Positions 7,497 to 9,724 of a stretch of DNA of 9,724 bases are shown in pieces. The position numbers and the translations under genes were made by a program. The stretch's first letter is position 1. Every line of letters begins with the position of its first letter. The stretch covers positions 1-9,724 of the forward strand of contig JAEWOQ010000474.1 of the NCBI GenBank assembly GCA_023460875.1. The letters are read 5' to 3'. The stretch is from Pseudomonadota bacterium. Its GTDB lineage: Bacteria > Myxococcota_A > Polyangia > Polyangiales > Polyangiaceae. A model generated the notes under the pieces. It had not been told where the DNA came from. It saw nothing but the letters and a program-made list of their open reading frames with translations, and searched no databases.

Positions 7497-8603
7497 TCAG
7501 CCGACTCGCTCACGCTCCAGCAAGGCCCGCTTGCGCTCGATGCCCCAGCGGTACCCGGAGAGCTGACCGCCCTTCCGCACGACCCGATGGCACGGGATCG
7601 CCACCGCCAGGGGGTTCGCCGCGCAGGCGCCGGCGACGGCGCGGACCGCGGCGGGCGCGCCGATGGCATGGGCGATCTCCGCGTAAGTCGACGTGCTGCC
7701 CGGGGGGATCTTCCGCAGGGCTTCCCAGACGCGCTGCTGAAACGCGGTGCCTCGGATGTCGAGGGGGATCTCCGCGCCCGCCCCAGGGCGCTCCACCAAC
7801 GCCACGACCCGCGCGACGATCCCTTCGAACTCCGCGTCACCGACGACCAGCTCCGCTCGCGGAAAGCGACGCTCCAGATCGTGCAGCAGCTCCTCGGGAT
7901 CGTCCCCGAGCAGGATGGCGCAGACCCCTCGCTCCGCCGCCGCGACCAGGATGGCCCCGAGGGAGCACTCTCCGACCGCCACGCGGATCCGGCGCTGGGG
8001 AGCCCCCGCGCGATAGTCGGTCGCGGTCATGCCCAGCAGCTGTCGAGATTGCTCGTAAAAGCGGCTCCCCGAGCCGTAGCCGGCCTCGTAGATCGCCTCG
8101 GTCACGGTGCTCCCCCGCTCCAGCGCCGCCCGCAGGGTCCGACTGCGCCGCGCGGCGGCGTAGGCCCGCGGCGAAATGCCCACCACGCGCTTGAAGACCC
8201 GCTGGACGTGGGAGGGGCTCGCCCCCGCGTAGTCCGCCAGCTCCTGGAGGCTGGGCACGTGGGGCTGCGCCTCGATCCAGCGGCACATCGCGGCCACCTG
8301 CGCGGCCTGTCGCTCGGCGGCGGGCGGCGCCTCTGGCTTGCAGCGCTTGCAGGGACGAAACCCCGAGCGCTCGGCGGCAGCGGCGTCCTCGTGGAACTGC
8401 AAGTTCTCCGGCCGCGGTCGGCGCGCCCCACAGGAGGGCCTGCAGTACACACCCGTCGTCGCCACCGAGTACACGAACGCGCCGTCCGCCCCTGGATCCC
8501 GGGCCACCACGGACGCCCACCGGGGATCCCGCAAGACCGCCTCCCGGCCCGCGGTCGACCGGATCGTCGTCTGCCCTCGAGCGCTCGTCGTCCTGGCTCC
8601 CAT
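7497..8603 (-). CDS. ada: Ada: methyl-phosphotriester sensor, AraC-type regulator and O6-methylguanine-DNA methyltransferase
   Basis: This is a 368-residue Ada (E. coli Ada: 354) with all three parts. The N-terminal zinc domain starts around DPRWASVVARD and carries Cys54, Cys58, Cys85 and Cys88 (GVYCRPSC ... FRPCKRC); the first is the expected acceptor for methyl groups from phosphotriesters. An AraC-type double helix-turn-helix spans about 105-200 (LQELADYAGASPSHVQRVFKR; ALERGSTVTEAIYEAGYGSGSRFYE). The C-terminal methyltransferase has the active site IPCHRV, with Cys338 taking alkyl groups from O6-methylguanine, and the Arg/Asn region before it (AVAGACAANPLAVAIPCHRV). Known: suicidal repair that turns Ada into an activator of the adaptive response. 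No alkB or alkA lies next to it in the window. ATG 8603 follows a close GGGAG (three-base gap) and a TAGGGT -10-like box. The gene converges with glrR and is otherwise solitary. Confidence 0.95.
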   Translation of the reverse strand: MGARTTSARGQTTIRSTAGREAVLRDPRWASVVARDPGADGAFVYSVATTGVYCRPSCGARRPRPENLQFHEDAAAAERSGFRPCKRCKPEAPPAAERQAAQVAAMCRWIEAQPHVPSLQELADYAGASPSHVQRVFKRVVGISPRAYAAARRSRTLRAALERGSTVTEAIYEAGYGSGSRFYEQSRQLLGMTATDYRAGAPQRRIRVAVGECSLGAILVAAAERGVCAILLGDDPEELLHDLERRFPRAELVVGDAEFEGIVARVVALVERPGAGAEIPLDIRGTAFQQRVWEALRKIPPGSTSTYAEIAHAIGAPAAVRAVAGACAANPLAVAIPCHRVVRKGGQLSGYRWGIERKRALLERERVG

Positions 8604-8615
8604 CGTCTCCCAAGA

Positions 8616-8621
8616 ACCCTA
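8616..8621 (-). promoter_or_regulatory. Candidate -10 box of ada
   Basis: TAGGGT on the minus strand (context GGGGCTAGGGTTCTTGGGAG) lies 12 bases before the ada ATG, implying a leader of only about six bases. The -35 position (8639-8644, GTGTTG) is weak, as expected for a promoter that needs an activator such as methylated Ada. Confidence 0.35.
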
Positions 8622-8676
8622 GCCCCTCGTCGGAGCCCCAACACTCCGAACCTTGCTCTCGAATCCGCTTCGCCCC

Positions 8677-8690
8677 CCTCAGTGCTGAGG
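8677..8690. promoter_or_regulatory. 14-bp palindrome upstream of ada
   Basis: CCTCAG-TG-CTGAGG is a perfect 6-bp inverted repeat with a two-base centre, about 70-80 bp upstream of the predicted ada start. Position and symmetry suit a dimeric regulator. It does not resemble the E. coli Ada boxes (AATT, GCAA), so its partner is unknown. Confidence 0.35.
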
Positions 8691-8870
8691 TGGACGAAAG
8701 GGCCCCCGACAACGGGTCGAGATGAGGCGGTTTGAAACGCGCTGCGCATCACACAGAGCGCTCACACAATGCGCGCGCGCCCGCACCGCGCCTCCGCACA
8801 CAACACACCGCTCACCGCGCTCACACGCAGCGCCCCCACGCACCACGCTCTCGCGCTAGTCTCCCCCCAA

Positions 8871-8894
8871 CGCGCAGGGCTTCGCCCTCACGCG
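8871..8894. other. Small hairpin in the ada upstream stretch
   Basis: AGGGC-TTC-GCCCT (8876-8888) is flanked by CGCG (8871-8874) and CGCG (8891-8894), giving 5 plus 4 pairs separated by a small internal loop. A TAGTCT hexamer lies just before it (8857-8862). No transcript can be claimed. Confidence 0.3.
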
Positions 8895-9090
8895 ACGCAC
8901 ACCGACCTCTCGCGCTCGAGCAGCAGAGCGCACGGCGTTCGCGAGCCATTCCGCGAGGGGTCACAGCTACCCGCCGCCCAACCCTCGATCCACCCCGCCG
9001 CCCGCAGGCGCCCCCGATCCCCGATCCCTCTTTCGCTCGTCACGACCACGCGCACCCCACGCAGGAGACGAACACCGTCCACGAGACACA

Positions 9091-9120
9091 CCGCCCTGTC
9101 GCGAGAACGCGACGGGGCGG
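9091..9120 (-). terminator. Strong 13-bp hairpin downstream of the right-hand gene
   Basis: The arms 9091-9103 (starting CCGCCCTGTCGCG) and 9108-9120 (CGCGACGGGGCGG) pair in all 13 positions, with one G-T wobble, around a four-base AGAA loop. On the minus strand it lies about 100 bp after the stop at 9221 and is followed by TGTGTCTCGTGG, moderately T-rich. Position and strength make it the best terminator candidate in the window for that gene. Confidence 0.5.
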
Positions 9121-9144
9121 GGCCAAAGAGGAAGCGCTCGTGTT

Positions 9145-9164
9145 TTCGGGCCAGTGAGGCCGAA
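9145..9164 (-). terminator. Second hairpin downstream of the right-hand gene
   Basis: TTCGG-g-CC (9145-9152) and GGCCGAA (9158-9164) form a 7-bp stem with one bulged G and an AGTGA loop, 57 bp past the stop of the minus-strand gene. No T-run on the 3' side of that transcript. It may act together with the stronger hairpin at 9091-9120. Confidence 0.3.
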
Positions 9165-9220
9165 GGCACTGTCGACGCGCAGCGGGAGGACCAGCCGCCC
9201 GCTGCCCGTACCGACCCGCC

Positions 9221-9724
9221 TCACTCCGTGATGACGGAGATGTTCTCGATGCAGAAGTCCGCGACCTCGTAGGCGCTGTTCTGCGAGCTCACGATCTGCC
9301 ACTGCAGCTGCTTCGCCTTGGTCAGGTCGAGGTTGAGGGTGCCGTTGGGACCCCAGCACTGGTGCTGGAGGTCGCTCAGCATCACCGTGTTCGACTGTCC
9401 GAGGCGGATCGAGGCGCAGAAGTCCTCCCCGTCGTTCGGCTCGTCCGTCACCTTGAAACGGACCACAGGAGACGTGCCGGTCACGGAGCCGCTGACCTCG
9501 AACGCGAAGCCGACGACGCCCGCGGCGGTCAGATCCACCGTGCCTTGCACGCTGTCCTCGCCGCCTGTCTCCTTCAGGTTGAGCCCGATGCCGCCACCCC
9601 ACTGGGCGCTCCACTCACAGGCGTCCGCTTCCCCTGCCGCGGCAGCGCCGTTGCACTCGCCGCCGTCGGCGGTGGTCACCTGCGCGACCGTGCCGCTCAC
9701 GCAGGGCTTGGCGGTGGCCTCGTC
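9221..9724 (-). CDS. Probable exported Cys-containing beta-sandwich-like protein, C-terminal part, cut by right edge
   Basis: The frame is open to the right edge (visible part starts DEATAKPCVSG), so the GTG at 9700 is not the start. About 167 residues are visible. Seen: six cysteines (in KPCVSG, GECNG, DACEW, DFCAS, HQCWG and DFCIEN), an even number compatible with disulfides; alternating hydrophobic stretches rich in Gly, Thr, Ser and Asp (GTVDLTAAGVVGFAFEVSG, VVRFKVTDE); and a C-terminal DFCIENISVITE. The pattern recalls secreted carbohydrate-binding-like jelly-roll domains seen in many myxobacterial lipoproteins, where a final strand reads like FCI.D/N.I. The family cannot be named from this fragment, and no catalytic motif is visible. 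Any signal or lipobox lies outside the window. Confidence 0.65.
   Translation of the reverse strand, partial: DEATAKPCVSGTVAQVTTADGGECNGAAAAGEADACEWSAQWGGGIGLNLKETGGEDSVQGTVDLTAAGVVGFAFEVSGSVTGTSPVVRFKVTDEPNDGEDFCASIRLGQSNTVMLSDLQHQCWGPNGTLNLDLTKAKQLQWQIVSSQNSAYEVADFCIENISVITE

Larger units (their letters stand above)
8604..9220. other. C/A-rich noncoding stretch upstream of ada
   Basis: 617 bp without a credible gene. Open frames on the plus strand translate to His/Arg/Pro/Thr-rich low-complexity sequence. From about 8730 to 9090 the plus strand is strongly enriched in C and A, with repeated CACAC, CGCTCAC and CACGC words (GCGCTCACAC at 8758-8767 and 8817-8826) and a (GC)5 run at 8771-8780 after AT. 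It contains the ada promoter region, a 14-bp palindrome, a hairpin at 8871-8894 and two hairpins downstream of the right-hand gene. Confidence 0.7.

Noticed and set aside
8857..8862. TAGTCT as a plus-strand promoter for a small RNA
   Set aside because: There is no -35, and only a small hairpin rather than a defined RNA or terminator downstream. Too weak to call.
9097..9114. TGTC-N10-GACG as a second GlrR-type box
   Set aside because: It mismatches GACA at the last base and is fully explained as part of the 13-bp hairpin at 9091-9120, with no promoter of a related gene next to it.
8732..9272. Two overlapping plus-strand open frames of 141 and 167 codons
   Set aside because: Both are His/Arg/Pro/Thr-rich low-complexity translations of the C/A-rich tract, with no ribosome site and no recognisable domain.

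Overview
The window is GC-rich throughout (very high G/C at third codon positions). Its gene content (YkuD transpeptidase, two-component system with a sigma-54-activator-type regulator, Ada, Cys-rich exported protein with Pro/Ala-rich stretches) fits a delta-proteobacterial/myxobacterial (Polyangia-like) chromosome. That placement is an inference from style; no phylogenetic marker is present. No mobile element, tRNA, rRNA or CRISPR array was seen.

Layout, left to right: the 3' end of an L,D-transpeptidase (+); a small degenerate tandem repeat; a zinc-dependent alcohol dehydrogenase (+) with what looks like an extended -10, leaderless promoter; phosphoenolpyruvate synthase ppsA (-), convergent with it and broken by a one-base frameshift in a G4 run; a 590-bp divergent intergenic region dense in repeats and candidate control sites; a GlrK-like histidine kinase and GlrR-like response regulator (+) joined by an ATGA overlap; a short convergent gap with two hairpins; ada (-); a 617-bp C/A-rich noncoding stretch with strong hairpins; and the C-terminal part of a Cys-containing, probably exported protein (-) running off the right edge.

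The most interesting part is the ppsA / glrK-glrR divergent unit. The kinase and regulator resemble enterobacterial GlrK (QseE) and GlrR (QseF), and the DNA between them and ppsA holds a perfect inverted repeat of the form TGTC-N10-GACA, which is the form known for enterobacterial GlrR sites. Facing ppsA are two tandem sigma-54-like elements (GG-N10-GC spacing, TGGCACG core) carried on a 21-bp duplication, with a pair of direct repeats about 120 and 150 bp upstream of the predicted start, where activators of sigma-54 normally bind. Yet the GlrR-like protein has lost key residues: its GAFTGA loop reads GASTEA and the Walker B aspartate is glycine. Each change is explainable by a single transition. 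The unit therefore looks like a GlrKR-type system that may have switched from activating sigma-54 RNA polymerase to another mode of control, or that is decaying, next to a gene that makes PEP, a precursor for both gluconeogenesis and cell-wall synthesis.
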